A DNA stretch of 59,716 bases from Enterococcus_E cecorum_B. Lineage in GTDB: Bacteria; Bacillota; Bacilli; Lactobacillales; Enterococcaceae. Positions 18,092-25,362 of the stretch are shown here, one piece after another; within the stretch, counting starts at the first letter, position 1, and each line of letters starts with the position of its first letter. The stretch lies in the NCBI GenBank assembly GCA_946499615.1, contig CAMMST010000008.1, forward strand, positions 1-59,716, written 5' to 3'. The notes below the pieces were generated by a model. The model made no database searches and was not told the origin of the DNA. It saw nothing but the letters and a program-made list of their open reading frames with translations. The position numbers were made by a program, and so were the translations under genes.

Positions 18092-18097
18092 ATTATA
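18092..18097 (-). promoter_or_regulatory. -10 box for the small leftward gene
   Basis: The minus strand reads GATATAATATAC, a perfect TATAAT 22 bases before the ATG. No convincing -35 box is seen. Confidence 0.5.
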
Positions 18098-18126
18098 TCA
18101 AAAATGATAAAGAAAGGGGGATGGAA

Positions 18127-19269
18127 ATGTTAGAGGCGATTTCAAGTTATATTCATATACCTTTTTGTGAGCATATCTGTTATTATTGCGATTTTAATAA
18201 AGTCTTTTATGAAGGACAACCCGTAGATGAGTACCTAGAAAAACTGGATTTGGAAATGAAATTATGGCTAGAAAAATATCCGCAACAACAAACACCAACC
18301 ATTTACATTGGGGGAGGGACGCCAACTTCTTTAAATGATGCTCAGTTACGTTCTTTATTAACAAGTGTAACCAAATATTTTGATGTGACTACAACCAAAG
18401 AATTTACTGTTGAAGCGAACCCAGGAGATTTAACAGAAAATAAACTTCATATTATGCAAGAATTTGGGGTCAATCGGTTATCAATGGGTGTGCAGACTTT
18501 TAATGACCGCTTGCTAAAGAAAATTGGTCGGAAGCATACGGTTAAAGATGTGGATGATACACTGAACTTTTTAGCGAAGAATCATTTTGATAATGTGAGT
18601 ATTGATTTGATTTATGCTTTACCAGGTCAGACGCAGCAAGATTTTGATGAAACCTTAAAGCAAGCACTTAGTTATGACTTGCCACATTACTCGATGTATT
18701 CTTTGATTTTGGAAAATAAGACGATGTTTATGAATTGGGTGCGCAAAGGTCGATTAGAATTACCTAGCCAGGAAGAAGAGGCGGGAATGTTTGCCTTGGC
18801 GATGGATGTGATGCGTCAAAAAGGTTATGAGCAGTATGAAGTTTCAAACTTTGCTAAACCAGGCTTTCAGTCACAGCACAACCTTGTTTACTGGAATAAT
18901 GAGTACTACTTTGGCTTCGGCGCTGGGGCTAGTGGATATGTCGATAAAGTAAGATATAAAAATCATGGCCCGATTCAACATTATTTAAATCCTTTACGAA
19001 ACCAACAATTGCCCATTCTCTCTGAAGAAACCTTAGATCAAAAAGCACGTATGGAAGAGGAGATGTTTTTAGGACTCCGTAAAGCACAAGGCGTCTCCAT
19101 TGCGCACTTTAATGAGAAATTTGGTGTTGATTTTCATCAAATCTACGGTTCTGTTGTTGAAAATTATGTATCTAAAGGATTACTCAATCAAACGGATAAC
19201 GGCTATATTCAACTAACCAAAAAAGGACTTTTTCTAGGGAATGAAGTATTTGAGGGATTCTTACTTTAG
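18127..19269 (+). CDS. hemW: Radical SAM heme chaperone HemW
   Basis: This 380-residue radical SAM protein is often named oxygen-independent coproporphyrinogen oxidase. HIPFCEHICYYCDF carries the CxxxCxxC iron-sulfur motif, and YIGGGTPTSL and LSMGVQTFNDRLLKKIGR are typical of HemW rather than true HemN. HemW carries heme to acceptor proteins. I choose ATG 18127, 6 bases after GGGGG, over the ATG at 18121 that touches it. Often next to hrcA in Gram-positives; here the prophage follows. Confidence 0.92.
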   Translation: MLEAISSYIHIPFCEHICYYCDFNKVFYEGQPVDEYLEKLDLEMKLWLEKYPQQQTPTIYIGGGTPTSLNDAQLRSLLTSVTKYFDVTTTKEFTVEANPGDLTENKLHIMQEFGVNRLSMGVQTFNDRLLKKIGRKHTVKDVDDTLNFLAKNHFDNVSIDLIYALPGQTQQDFDETLKQALSYDLPHYSMYSLILENKTMFMNWVRKGRLELPSQEEEAGMFALAMDVMRQKGYEQYEVSNFAKPGFQSQHNLVYWNNEYYFGFGAGASGYVDKVRYKNHGPIQHYLNPLRNQQLPILSEETLDQKARMEEEMFLGLRKAQGVSIAHFNEKFGVDFHQIYGSVVENYVSKGLLNQTDNGYIQLTKKGLFLGNEVFEGFLL

Positions 19270-19452
19270 CTTGTGATTTCATTGTATATTAATACTGAAT
19301 AGCTTTCAAAATTTATGATTTTTCGTGTATCTTTTTTGATATTAGCATACGCCATACTTATTTGTTAAATTGATATTTTTTCAAAACTTTTGAACGAAAT
19401 ACAGTAGGAAGTATTCAGATGAATAGATTGTACTTATAATGAATACAATATA

Positions 19453-19508
19453 GACTCACTAGGTGTAAGATCATTTATTTTGTGATATTACACCTTTGTG
19501 AGTCTTTT
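19453..19508 (+). terminator. Long hairpin terminator downstream of hemW
   Basis: GACTCAC (19453-19459) and GTGAGTC (19498-19504) form the base, and AGGTGTAAGATCA with TGTGATATTACACCT extends the stem above small internal loops; TTTTGTG follows. The gap 19270-19661 also holds a TATAAT (19435-19440) just before this hairpin and no gene. The left attachment site of the prophage must lie near here but cannot be recognised without the right one. Confidence 0.75.
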
Positions 19509-19661
19509 GTGTCAAATATTTATATTGCAAAAAGATAGCTGTACTATTAGTGTGAGTGATCTAAATGATATGAGTTATATTTCATATTTTTCAAGTTTGT
19601 ACATGAATATAATAAAATCGCTCGAAACGCTTGTGTCATAGCCTCTCTTGCTCTATCCAAA

Positions 19662-20834
19662 TCATTGACTGCCATTTTGAATGCCATTGACAAAATCGAC
19701 GAACTTATCCAAAGTGCCGACTTCGTATTCTTTAGATAAGTGACCATATGTGTCCATAGTCACGGTAATGGATCCGTGGCGCAGACGTGTCTGTACCTCT
19801 TTTAGGTTAGCGCCTGCCTCGATTAAAAAGCTCGCGTGCGTGTGCCGTGTTACGTGGTTGCCGTAAAAAGGCACGCCTGCGTTTTTGGTTGCTCTCCTGA
19901 GTTGATAATAAACATCAGATGAAAATACCCAGTCGCCCTCAAGTTTGCTAAAAATAGGCGGCTCGCCTGTTAAGCCAATTGCTAAACGGGCCTTTTTCTT
20001 ATACGCTCGCCACGTTTTTAAAATCCTTAATGTTTGCTCATCAACAGGTAATACTGCAATACTTGCTTTTGTTTTAGGTTTGCCTACAGATAATTTTCTA
20101 TCAACGAGTTTAAGCGTCTTGTCGATATTCAGAGTTTTAGCCTTAAAATCCACATCCGACCACTCAAGCGCTAAGGCTTCGTTGATGCGCAGACCTGTAA
20201 AAAATAGCAAGCGAAACAGTGCGTACATGAAATAACCCTCATAATCAGATTGGTTATCTTTTAGATATGCCATAAGTGTATTAAAATCTTGTTTAGTATA
20301 CACCTTAACGCGTTTGTGAGTATCTCCTTTAGGCTTAATAACGGACTCCATTGGGTTAATACTTATCAAGTCCATGGTAATGGCGTATTTAAAGATACGA
20401 CTAGCCTTACATGTCAGTGCTCCGAGTGCTGAGTACTGTAAATACCAATCATTTACCGCTTGCTGGCACTCCATCCTTGTGATGTCCTTGATAGGTCGGT
20501 CACCAAATTTAGGGTATAGATAGTTTTTCAAGATGGTTTTGGTTCCTTTATACGTTATATCCTGCACAGTTAACTTGTAGCTGGCTAACCAAAGCTCGGC
20601 CACCTCTTTAAAAGTGGTCGGTTGTGTGTTACCATGGTCTTGCATAGCTGCCCACGTATCTGCATCAAATTCAGCGAGTAACTGACTGCAGGCACGCTGG
20701 GCTTGTTTTTTGGTATCAAAACCGCGCCGTGTGGTCTTGATACGCTTTCCTGTTTTTGGATCAGTGCCAAGATAAGCGCTAAATTGCCACGCTTCTTGGC
20801 CATTTTTCTTGGTGTATTTTTTAAAATTTGCCAT
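19662..20834 (-). CDS. int: Phage tyrosine recombinase integrase
   Basis: The 390-residue protein has an AP2-like arm-binding domain (1-55), a SAM-like core-binding domain (70-170) and a catalytic domain with TGLRINEAL (Arg, about 213), HVTRHTHAS (about 328), LRHGS and the nucleophile in TYGH (Tyr about 361). The full R-K-H-R-H-Y set seems present, so it is probably active. It drives integration and excision at att. It lies at the left end reading outward, so attL should be just beyond its 3' end. AGGAGG stands 7 bases before the ATG. Confidence 0.95.
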   Translation of the reverse strand: MANFKKYTKKNGQEAWQFSAYLGTDPKTGKRIKTTRRGFDTKKQAQRACSQLLAEFDADTWAAMQDHGNTQPTTFKEVAELWLASYKLTVQDITYKGTKTILKNYLYPKFGDRPIKDITRMECQQAVNDWYLQYSALGALTCKASRIFKYAITMDLISINPMESVIKPKGDTHKRVKVYTKQDFNTLMAYLKDNQSDYEGYFMYALFRLLFFTGLRINEALALEWSDVDFKAKTLNIDKTLKLVDRKLSVGKPKTKASIAVLPVDEQTLRILKTWRAYKKKARLAIGLTGEPPIFSKLEGDWVFSSDVYYQLRRATKNAGVPFYGNHVTRHTHASFLIEAGANLKEVQTRLRHGSITVTMDTYGHLSKEYEVGTLDKFVDFVNGIQNGSQ

Positions 20835-20854
20835 TGTAAATCCTCCTAAAGTTT

Positions 20855-20870
20855 GTCCGGGCGGGGCTTA
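20855..20870 (+). repeat. 16-bp element GTCCGGGCGGGGCTTA, copy 1
   Basis: This GC-rich sequence lies in the leader of the integrase gene (which reads the other way) and recurs exactly at 23532-23547 in front of a small rightward gene. Here the flanks allow only a short stem. Confidence 0.8.
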
Positions 20871-20892
20871 TCTTTAGGGAGGTAGGTTAATT

Positions 20893-21204
20893 TTAAAACT
20901 CTAAATCATCATTATTATTAAATAATTCTTTTTCTTTAGCCTCGATTTCGCGTCTGCGTTGCTCGTTGGCGATGCGACGCTCGCGTTCAGCTAAGGCAGC
21001 CTCTTCGGCCTCCGCAGCTTTGTTAGCTTTAATCGCTGGGTAATAAACTTTGTAAAATACGACCGCAGCAATGACTAAAATGGCCACAATTGCTGCAGCG
21101 ATGTAAACTCCGTACTGGATCAGCACAAAGGCGATGATACATAATCCGATAAACGAGCCACAGCCGCAGCCGCTTTCCTCTTTCACTACATATTTCTTGG
21201 CCAC
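20893..21204 (-). CDS. Lysogeny-module membrane protein with CGCG motif
   Basis: The 103-residue protein starts MAKKYVVKEESGCGCG, has about two membrane helices (residues 17-60) and a charged coiled-coil tail rich in A, E and R (65-95). The GTG start directly follows the stop of the lipoprotein gene and uses a GAGGAGG site inside that gene, so the two are coupled. I know no family. Its place between integrase and repressor means it is expressed in the lysogen, which fits a superinfection-exclusion or host-altering role; this is inference. Confidence 0.7.
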   Translation of the reverse strand: MAKKYVVKEESGCGCGSFIGLCIIAFVLIQYGVYIAAAIVAILVIAAVVFYKVYYPAIKANKAAEAEEAALAERERRIANEQRRREIEAKEKELFNNNDDLEF

Positions 21205-21723
21205 TTACTTAGCCTCCTCAATATACACTTTTAACACTTGGCCATTATCATCTGTATCATATTTAACTGACCATGTCTTACCGTCATCTGACTTATATAG
21301 GTAGTCATTGGCATCTAACATATTAAAGCGTTTGGCAGTTTTGTCCGTGTAATCAGCCACATGTTCTGCTATGACGCTTTCGTCAAGACTTGGGTCAAAT
21401 GGCATTTTATCAGCGTTTAAAGTCACTTTGCTTATTTTTCCGTCAGTTACGCTATAGGTCACGCTAAACACTGGCGAACGTTTTTCTTCGTAAGTGTTCG
21501 CATCTATTTGATTTTTTCCATCAATTTTTATCGGATAGCCGATGCGGTCCATCGTATCTGCCTCACTTTTAATGCTTGTACTACTTGTTGATGTTTCTTC
21601 CTTAATGACAGCACTTGTCGTCGTGCTGCTCGCTTTCGGCTCAGCTTTTTTAGTTTCTTTGGCCGGACCACCGCATCCTGCTAAAAGTAAGACGCTTAAT
21701 CCTAATAAAATTACTCTTTTCAT
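21205..21723 (-). CDS. Prophage-encoded lipoprotein
   Basis: The 172-residue protein begins MKRVILLGLSVLLLAGCGG, a clear signal peptide with lipobox LLAGC, so it should be lipid-anchored outside the membrane. A Ser/Thr-rich linker (25-55) leads to a globular domain with no recognised family. The start is ATG 21723 behind GGGGG; a longer frame from 21756 would spoil the signal peptide. Lipoproteins in this position in lactococcal and streptococcal phages block superinfection by related phages (for example Ltp of TP-J34); a similar role is inference from position. Confidence 0.8.
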   Translation of the reverse strand: MKRVILLGLSVLLLAGCGGPAKETKKAEPKASSTTTSAVIKEETSTSSTSIKSEADTMDRIGYPIKIDGKNQIDANTYEEKRSPVFSVTYSVTDGKISKVTLNADKMPFDPSLDESVIAEHVADYTDKTAKRFNMLDANDYLYKSDDGKTWSVKYDTDDNGQVLKVYIEEAK

Positions 21724-21798
21724 ATATACTACCCCCGTGTTATAATTAAATTGCATTCAATTATTGCCCGGGGGTAGCTCTTACCTTTGGGCTCTTTT

Positions 21799-22839
21799 TT
21801 ATTTAAAAACTACTTTACCCATGATGCGCATATCATTTGCATTGTTAACGATTATATCGTCATAAGCAGGATTAAGGCTAACAAGTCTGAGTTGATTATT
21901 TTCGACTCGGACTTTTTTCACGTAGGCCTCGCCGTCTACATCCACAATCATGATTGCACCGTCAGACGGTTCCTGTTGCTTGTGGACAAAGATTATATCG
22001 CCATTTTCAAACATTGGTAACATTGAGTCGCCATTTACGCGCAAGCAGTAATCAGCGTTGGCTGGTACCGCTGTGGCTTGCACTGTGATAGGCTCGGCGT
22101 GCTCATCTTGTAGGTATTCACCGGTACCCGCGGAAACCGATCCGTATAAAGGGAAATCTATTTCATTACTTGCATAGTAAGGAACTGCTTCATCCGCAAC
22201 TGCTTCATCCGCAACACTTGCGGTGCCTGTTTGGAACTCATATCTGATGATATTACCGAGCTGCAATGAGTATTGGTGCTCTGTGTAATTTTTAACTACT
22301 GTTAAATATTTCTCGTTTAGTTTTGGTAAAATCTCGTTAATTCTTTCTATCATTTGATTAATAGGCGACGCTTTTGCTGTTTGGATATAGTCCTTAAAGT
22401 CATCCCTGAAAAGGGACTCTATTAGAAGAATATCACCGTAGCGAGCGTCAATCTTGCGACACCGTTCGGTTGTTTCTACTATTAAGTAGTCGTAAACTTC
22501 GTCAAATTCAGGCTCGCTTAGCTGACTCTTTAAAGTTGTGTAAGCTTTAAATACTTCAGGATCTGCGTGAGTAGTTAAGTAGTGGTTAATCACATTACCG
22601 ACATACTCGCTAAGCGTTCCGTATTTAATTTCATCTACCGTCGTGTTACCTATTTCAGCAATTCTTTCTAAGCGATCTTTGCTTGGTAGGTTGTCACCGT
22701 GTTCCCAGTTTCTTACCAAGCCTTTACTAGCTGGTGGGTTAAACAATTTTCCAAAAGCTTCCATTGTATAGCCGTTACTCTTGCGGATGCGCTTAATTCG
22801 TTGCCCTGCACCTTGCGCAGCATATTCTAGTTTAGCCAT
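21799..22839 (-). CDS. CI-type phage repressor with S24 (LexA-like) peptidase domain
   Basis: This 346-residue protein has an XRE helix-turn-helix (residues 12-65), a long helical middle, a VADEA-rich hinge and a C-terminal S24 peptidase domain. GDSMLPMFENGD holds the catalytic Ser (about 271), VKKVRV the Lys (about 307) and SAGTG (about 236) the expected self-cleavage site. It should keep the phage silent and be cleaved after DNA damage through RecA. The start is ATG 22839, 8 bases after AAAGGAGGTG; a GTG at 22848 lies inside that site. It is longer than lambda CI because of the middle part. Confidence 0.92.
   Translation of the reverse strand: MAKLEYAAQGAGQRIKRIRKSNGYTMEAFGKLFNPPASKGLVRNWEHGDNLPSKDRLERIAEIGNTTVDEIKYGTLSEYVGNVINHYLTTHADPEVFKAYTTLKSQLSEPEFDEVYDYLIVETTERCRKIDARYGDILLIESLFRDDFKDYIQTAKASPINQMIERINEILPKLNEKYLTVVKNYTEHQYSLQLGNIIRYEFQTGTASVADEAVADEAVPYYASNEIDFPLYGSVSAGTGEYLQDEHAEPITVQATAVPANADYCLRVNGDSMLPMFENGDIIFVHKQQEPSDGAIMIVDVDGEAYVKKVRVENNQLRLVSLNPAYDDIIVNNANDMRIMGKVVFK
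22183..22212 (-). repeat. 15-bp tandem duplication in the repressor hinge
   Basis: AACTGCTTCATCCGC occurs twice in a row on the plus strand and encodes a duplicated VADEA unit just before the peptidase domain. Confidence 0.85.
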
Positions 22840-22863
22840 GTTTTCCACCTCCTTTCATAATAT

Positions 22864-22892
22864 ATTATACAACATAATAATGTAGATTTAAA
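22864..22892 (-). promoter_or_regulatory. Repressor promoter (PRM-like)
   Basis: On the minus strand TTTAAA (22892-22887), 17 bases and a perfect TATAAT (22869-22864) lie 25 bases before the repressor ATG. An operator core (AGTACT, 22895-22900) sits just upstream of the -35 box. Confidence 0.65.
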
Positions 22893-22931
22893 TAAGTACT
22901 AAAAAAGTTTTGAAAAAATATAATTTAGGGG

Positions 22932-22960
22932 TTGATTTTTTAAAAATGTGATGATATTAT
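22932..22960 (+). promoter_or_regulatory. Rightward early promoter (PR-like)
   Basis: TTGATT (22932-22937), 17 bases and TATTAT (22955-22960) with an upstream TG form a strong promoter facing cro. The operator pair at 22975-22990 lies just downstream, where bound repressor would block initiation. Confidence 0.75.
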
Positions 22961-23016
22961 ACTACTTGTAAGAGGTACTGATAAAGTACTGATTATAAAT
23001 TGGGGGGGTGAATGCA

Positions 23017-23226
23017 ATGCCAGACAAGACAAGAGTAAAAGGGTATCGTGTCATGTTAGGACTGACGCAAAAAGAAATGGCCGACGTGCTGGGACTATCT
23101 GCACAAAGCTATTACCTTAAAGAGAACGGTCGTGTTAAGTTTACTTACGACGAAATGCGAGTCTTTCGAGACAAAGTGCAGACGATTATGCCAGATGTGA
23201 CGATTGACGATATTTTTTTTACTTAA
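23017..23226 (+). CDS. Cro-like XRE family regulator
   Basis: This 69-residue HTH protein (VKGYRVMLGLTQKEMADVLG) is the first rightward gene, opposite the repressor, as Cro proteins are. ATG 23017 is chosen because a G7 ribosome site (23002-23008) stands 8 bases upstream. It likely binds the GTACT operators to favour lytic growth; this is by position and family. Confidence 0.85.
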   Translation: MPDKTRVKGYRVMLGLTQKEMADVLGLSAQSYYLKENGRVKFTYDEMRVFRDKVQTIMPDVTIDDIFFT

Positions 23227-23267
23227 AAAGTACTGAAAAAGTACTAATTTAAAAAGGGGGAGGTCAG

Positions 23268-23531
23268 ATGCAGGGAAGTGTAACACTTATCTTAAGTCAG
23301 CTAGATGCTTACTTTAGACGCGTGATACGTGAAGAAGTGGCTGCAGCGCTTAAGGCTAATCAAACAACAGATGCCTATTCTCAAAAGGAGACGGCTAAAA
23401 TCTTAGGAATGAGTGAAGCGACACTCATATCTGAAAGGAAAAAAGGCCGGATACGGGCCTACGAAAGCGGTCGACATGTCATGTACACCACCGCTGAGAT
23501 AAACAAGTATCGTGAGAAAAATACAATTTAA
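23268..23531 (+). CDS. Excisionase-like HTH protein
   Basis: This 87-residue protein has an N-terminal helix (1-30) followed by a MerR/excisionase-type winged helix (YSQKETAKILGMSEATLISERKKGRIRAY cut short here in meaning: HTH then a wing). Position after cro and behind an operator pair suggests excision control or early regulation. GGGGGAGG precedes the ATG. Another possible role is a Cox-type regulator. Confidence 0.65.
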   Translation: MQGSVTLILSQLDAYFRRVIREEVAAALKANQTTDAYSQKETAKILGMSEATLISERKKGRIRAYESGRHVMYTTAEINKYREKNTI

Positions 23532-23550
23532 GTCCGGGCGGGGCTTAACG
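23530..23550 (+). repeat. 16-bp element copy 2, in a hairpin
   Basis: The second copy of GTCCGGGCGGGGCTTA (23532-23547) is flanked so that TTAAGTCC pairs with GGGCTTAA (one T-G pair) around GGGCG. The stem overlaps the stop of the upstream gene and stands just before the ribosome site GGAGGG of the next. Confidence 0.75.
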
Positions 23551-23561
23551 TTGGAGGGAAC

Positions 23562-23687
23562 ATGATGAAAAACTGGATAGCTAATGAGACGACGAAAGAA
23601 GTACACAAGATAAGACGCTGGCAGTTAGTGACTTACCTTGAGGCGATTATCATTATTGAGTTAATTGTTTTGCTGGCGCTCAAGTAA
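23562..23687 (+). CDS. 41-residue membrane protein
   Basis: A short gene with GGAGGG ribosome site encodes a charged N-terminus and one hydrophobic helix (YLEAIIIIELIVLLALK). It is followed with no gap by the ribosome site of the next gene. No function can be assigned; small single-helix proteins are common in phage early regions. Confidence 0.6.
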   Translation: MMKNWIANETTKEVHKIRRWQLVTYLEAIIIIELIVLLALK

Positions 23688-23701
23688 AGGAGGTGAGACA
23701 A

Positions 23702-23962
23702 ATGGATAAGTATGAGATTTTAAAAGAAAAAATGAAGAACTTGCGTAACGAAGCAGCCGCTGCTGACATCAATTTCATGGCTTGCTGCCAGGCAGACGAT
23801 GACTTTGACGGAATGAGCTGTTTCGCAAGCTGCTCAAAAAAGGGGTTGACGATGTTTATCTGCAATTTACTGCATGAGCATTTTGATACAACAGAAATTG
23901 CGATGATAGCTAGCCTGGTGTTAAATGAAAAAGCAGGAAAAGAGCCAGCCACTAAGGACTAA
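23702..23962 (+). CDS. Phage protein of unknown function
   Basis: The 86-residue protein is soluble, helical and has a cluster of cysteines (FMACCQADDDFDGMSCFASC), which might bind metal. ATG 23702 follows AAAGGAGGTGAG. No family recognised. Confidence 0.6.
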   Translation: MDKYEILKEKMKNLRNEAAAADINFMACCQADDDFDGMSCFASCSKKGLTMFICNLLHEHFDTTEIAMIASLVLNEKAGKEPATKD

Positions 23963-24011
23963 CTCTTTTGAAAAATTTTAACTAATACCATTATATCAAG
24001 GAGGAAACAAA

Positions 24012-24626
24012 ATGGCAAAATCGATTTTAGAGCATTTCTTGGGTCACTTTGACAAGGCGCGAGAGTACAAGGCATCTAGTCGAAAAAATAATCGTGGGCT
24101 AGAAACTGGTTACCAGGAACACCTTATCGGTCCTGGGATTAAAGACGGTTACTTTTATGACGGAACCGCGCATCGACTTTTTAAAGCCAACATGCAACAC
24201 TTTGGCATTGACGAAAATAGCTTTATGACAAACGACAACAAGTTTGTACAAGCCTACGAGCGTCTTTACCAAGATGACTTTGTCAAGGTGCTAAGCGGTC
24301 CGACATCGGAAATTAAAGATGCGTTCCGCGTCTTTGATAAAGCAGGCATCAAGGTGGCTTGGCTGACCTTTAGTCGTGTAGATGCTAAGTTACAAGGGTC
24401 GCAAAATCATGTAAAAGTGGAAAGCGACTTACACGGTGTGGGGCGCGTCAATGAGGAGCTAACCTCAGACGAAATCATCTTAAAGGTTAATCCGTACTAC
24501 GTGGCGGACGCGTTGACACTGATGCAGGCGGTGGAGTGCCACACAGTGGAACTATACATTCGAGGCACGTATCTACTAATTAAGGGTGACCGCGATATGA
24601 CGTATTTAATTATGGGGGTTCGTTAA
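24012..24626 (+). CDS. Sliding-clamp-like (DnaN C-terminal domain) phage protein
   Basis: The 204-residue protein is far shorter than DnaN (about 375), but its second half follows the order of beta-clamp domain 3: VKVESDLHGVGRVNEEL, then LKVNPYYVADALTLM (around 160), a strand ELYIRGTYLLIKG and the end YLIMGVR, like the LP(V/M)R end of DnaN. The N-terminal 90 residues are unlike the clamp. It could be a reduced clamp for the phage polymerase encoded downstream. The call rests on pattern reading, not on a search. Confidence 0.5.
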   Translation: MAKSILEHFLGHFDKAREYKASSRKNNRGLETGYQEHLIGPGIKDGYFYDGTAHRLFKANMQHFGIDENSFMTNDNKFVQAYERLYQDDFVKVLSGPTSEIKDAFRVFDKAGIKVAWLTFSRVDAKLQGSQNHVKVESDLHGVGRVNEELTSDEIILKVNPYYVADALTLMQAVECHTVELYIRGTYLLIKGDRDMTYLIMGVR

Positions 24627-24627
24627 G

Positions 24628-24921
24628 ATGGATTACGTACAATTTTACTCAAAAACACTTGGCGGCCACGTCATAACGAAAAGTCTCAAACCTTTTGAAG
24701 AGATGCTCAGCCCAGAAGATTATCAAGGGTTACAGAAAGTCGTCGAGGCGATGACACAGGAAAGTGAAGAGAAGTTGGAAGATTTAAAAGCCGACTTTGA
24801 AGAACTCTGTCTTGACATGAGTAGACAGATTGAGGAATTAAGCGAACGCGCCAATCTGATGGCAGATAAACTGCATGAGTTTGGCTGCGAGATTGATAAA
24901 TTATTAGAGAGGGGATTTTAA
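24628..24921 (+). CDS. Coiled-coil phage protein
   Basis: The 97-residue acidic protein is mostly coiled coil (residues 38-92, heptads of L, E and K). Its start lies 2 bases past the previous stop and uses GGGGG inside that gene, so it is coupled to the clamp-like protein and may act with it. No family recognised. Confidence 0.6.
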   Translation: MDYVQFYSKTLGGHVITKSLKPFEEMLSPEDYQGLQKVVEAMTQESEEKLEDLKADFEELCLDMSRQIEELSERANLMADKLHEFGCEIDKLLERGF

Positions 24922-24923
24922 AT

Positions 24924-25361
24924 ATGAAAATCAATATTGAAGTAAACAACTTAGACGAGTTAAAGGAATTATGTGCGCAACTAACAGGCGGTATCGTAGT
25001 AGCAGAAACTACGCCTGATCCTGAACCAAAGAAAAAGGCAGCGCCAAAGAAGAAAGCAGCAAAAAAGGCATCCACCCCTGGTGGGGACTCGACGCCAGAC
25101 ACCGAACAATCGAAACCTGGGGAACAGCAAGACTCTATTGAAGATGCAGAAGAAAAGGAAGTATCCGCTACGGCTAACTTACATCCTGATGTTACACGTA
25201 AACAAGTGACTGAGCTGGTTAAGGAAACGATGAAAAAGGGACGCACGGACGTCGTTAAGACAGCCCTTGGCCGTATCAATGCAGCAAAGGTCACTGAAAT
25301 CCCTGATAACTTGTTAGGTGTGTTTTATACGGACCTTGAGGCCCTTTTAGGAGGTGACTAG
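24924..25361 (+). CDS. Phage protein with Lys-rich linker
   Basis: The 145-residue protein has a short N-terminal strand-helix unit (1-30), a low-complexity K/A/P linker (36-80) and a C-terminal helical domain (90-145, HPDVTRKQVTELVKETMKKG and TEIPDNLLGVFYTDLEAL). This architecture recurs in early regions of Lactobacillales phages, usually unnamed. Function unknown; a role with the neighbouring recombination proteins is possible. Confidence 0.65.
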   Translation: MKINIEVNNLDELKELCAQLTGGIVVAETTPDPEPKKKAAPKKKAAKKASTPGGDSTPDTEQSKPGEQQDSIEDAEEKEVSATANLHPDVTRKQVTELVKETMKKGRTDVVKTALGRINAAKVTEIPDNLLGVFYTDLEALLGGD

Positions 25362-25362
25362 G

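Larger units (their letters stand above)
22895..23245. promoter_or_regulatory. Operator set with GTACT cores
   Basis: AGTACT or GTACT cores occur at 22895-22900, 22975-22979, 22986-22990, 23230-23234 and 23241-23245. The last four form two pairs with exactly 11 bases from core to core (GTACTGATAAA and GTACTGAAAAA), so the sites lie on one face of the helix. One pair covers the expected start region of the rightward promoter, the other lies between cro and the next gene. They are the likely sites for CI and Cro. Confidence 0.75.

Noticed and set aside
18127..19269. True oxygen-independent coproporphyrinogen oxidase HemN
   Set aside because: Length of 380 residues and the motif set fit HemW; no other heme synthesis genes nearby.
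19510..19661. Defining attL
   Set aside because: Without the right end no direct repeat can be compared, and no tRNA gene or known core is visible.
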